Source: Candidatus Galligastranaerophilus intestinigallinarum
Lineage (GTDB): Bacteria > Cyanobacteriota > Vampirovibrionia > Gastranaerophilales > Gastranaerophilaceae
DNA: 6,487 nt
NCBI GenBank assembly: GCA_018715855.1
Contig: DVKW01000147.1
Location: forward strand, 1-6,487
Direction of reading: 5' to 3'
Shown here in pieces: positions 5,761-6,487 of the stretch. A program made the position numbers and the translations under genes. Each line of letters starts with the position of its first letter. The first letter of the stretch is position 1. Under the pieces are notes generated by a model, which worked only from the letters and a program-made list of their open reading frames with translations, made no database searches and was not told the DNA's origin.

Positions 5761-6487
5761 TTATCTTCCGATTTTACTTTTTGGGTCTAAAACATCCCTT
5801 ATTGTATCGCCAATTACATTAAAAGACAAAACCGCAATAAAAATTAAAAATCCGGGGGTTAAAAGCCAAGGTCGATACATTATATTTGCAAATTCCTGCG
5901 CTTCTTTGAGCATATTCCCCCAGCTTGCATCAGGCTGTTGAATACCAAGCCCTAAAAAGCTTAAACCTGATTCTGCCAAAATAAAAGACGGAACGGAAAG
6001 CGCAATTGCAATAATTACATAGCTTGAAGTTTGAGGAAGAATGTGTTTTAAAATTATTTTAAAATCACCTTGGCCTATACTTTTTGCCGCTTTAACGTAA
6101 TCTTCCGTTTTGATTGATAAAACCATGCCTCTTACAACTCTTGCAAAGCCTGCCCAGCCAATGAAGGCTAAAATAACGGTTATAAGTGCAAATCTTTGGG
6201 CGCTTGTCATATTGGATGGCAAAATTGCAGCTAAAATTATTAAAAGATAAAACGTTGGAATTGACATTATGGCTTCTGAAATTCTCATTAAAATGTTGTC
6301 GATTTTTCCGCCAAAATATCCTGAAATTCCGCCGTATATAAGCCCAATCGGAAATGAAATTAAAAGAGCAAGAAAACCTATTGTTAAAGAAATTCTGCCG
6401 CCGTATAAAAGCCTTGAAAAATTATCTCTGCCGTTTATATCGCAGCCTAAAAGGTGAAGTTCGCCATCTTTATCTGTTCCAATTAAA
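5761..6487 (-). CDS. ABC transporter permease, OppC/DppC type (5' end beyond window)
   Basis: This is one of the two membrane subunits of a peptide/nickel-type ABC importer. It works with a second permease, two ATPases and a substrate-binding protein. The reading frame is open to the window edge, so 241 residues are visible and roughly 40-70 N-terminal residues are missing compared with usual OppC length. An ATG at 6288 is internal. Residues before it carry the family motif HLLGCDINGRDNFSRLLYGG (11-30) and a membrane helix. Further hallmarks are the EAA loop KAAKSIGQGDFKIILKHILP (132-151), which contacts the ATPase, then LSFLGLGIQQPDASWG (175-190), and the C-terminal LSFNVIGDTIRDVLDPK (220-236). 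Cys15 stands where Thr is more usual in the LGTD motif. Substrate cannot be told from the permease alone. The stop is 2 nt before the mgtC-like gene. The other transporter genes would be expected to the right of the window. Confidence 0.95.
   Translation of the reverse strand, partial: LIGTDKDGELHLLGCDINGRDNFSRLLYGGRISLTIGFLALLISFPIGLIYGGISGYFGGKIDNILMRISEAIMSIPTFYLLIILAAILPSNMTSAQRFALITVILAFIGWAGFARVVRGMVLSIKTEDYVKAAKSIGQGDFKIILKHILPQTSSYVIIAIALSVPSFILAESGLSFLGLGIQQPDASWGNMLKEAQEFANIMYRPWLLTPGFLIFIAVLSFNVIGDTIRDVLDPKSKIGR
5765..5769 (-). promoter_or_regulatory. Shine-Dalgarno site of the mgtC-like gene
   Basis: On the minus strand this reads GGAAG, 6 nt before the ATG of the MgtC-family gene. 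It lies inside the last codons of the upstream permease gene. It fixes the start at 5758 and shows the two genes are arranged for linked translation. Confidence 0.6.

Overview
The window is an AT-rich, densely packed bacterial chromosome segment using the standard genetic code. Six genes on the minus strand form one leftward run, and two small genes on the plus strand at the left end run toward it. The core genes are ordinary bacterial housekeeping genes: infB, rbfA and truB. The GerMN-domain protein downstream of truB carries a glycine-rich stretch and a C-terminal LGGEGI...EQP motif that, from memory, resemble cyanobacterial GerMN proteins. With the low GC and the Lys/Glu-rich IF2, this suggests a non-photosynthetic cyanobacterial relative (Melainabacteria/Vampirovibrionia, Gastranaerophilales-like). 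That placement is an inference and was not tested by a search.

Layout from left to right. At 15-284 and 288-611 (plus strand) are two small predicted helical proteins of unknown function, 3 nt apart. The first is strongly basic and the second is a neutral coiled coil. Their convergent neighbour at 608-1168 (minus) is a membrane-anchored GerMN-domain protein, and the two stop codons overlap. Then, all on the minus strand, come truB (1174-2037), rbfA (2045-2398) and infB (2417-4957). A 78-nt leader (4958-5035) follows, with a possible promoter and an inverted repeat. Next are an MgtC/SapB-family membrane protein (5036-5758) and the 3' part of an OppC/DppC-type ABC transporter permease (5761 to the window edge).

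In transcription order the minus-strand run is permease, 2 nt, mgtC-like, 78 nt, infB, 18 nt, rbfA, 7 nt, truB, 5 nt, GerMN gene. The block from infB to truB is the translation/ribosome-maturation module: IF2 brings initiator tRNA to the ribosome, RbfA matures the 30S subunit, and TruB makes pseudouridine 55 in tRNA. The usual upstream partners (rimP, nusA, ylxR) are not next to infB here. The permease and MgtC genes form a separate, tightly spaced transport/membrane pair. No RNA gene, mobile element, CRISPR array or gene-free stretch over 300 bases was seen. I found no clear new multi-gene system. The plus-strand small gene pair is the least explained part.
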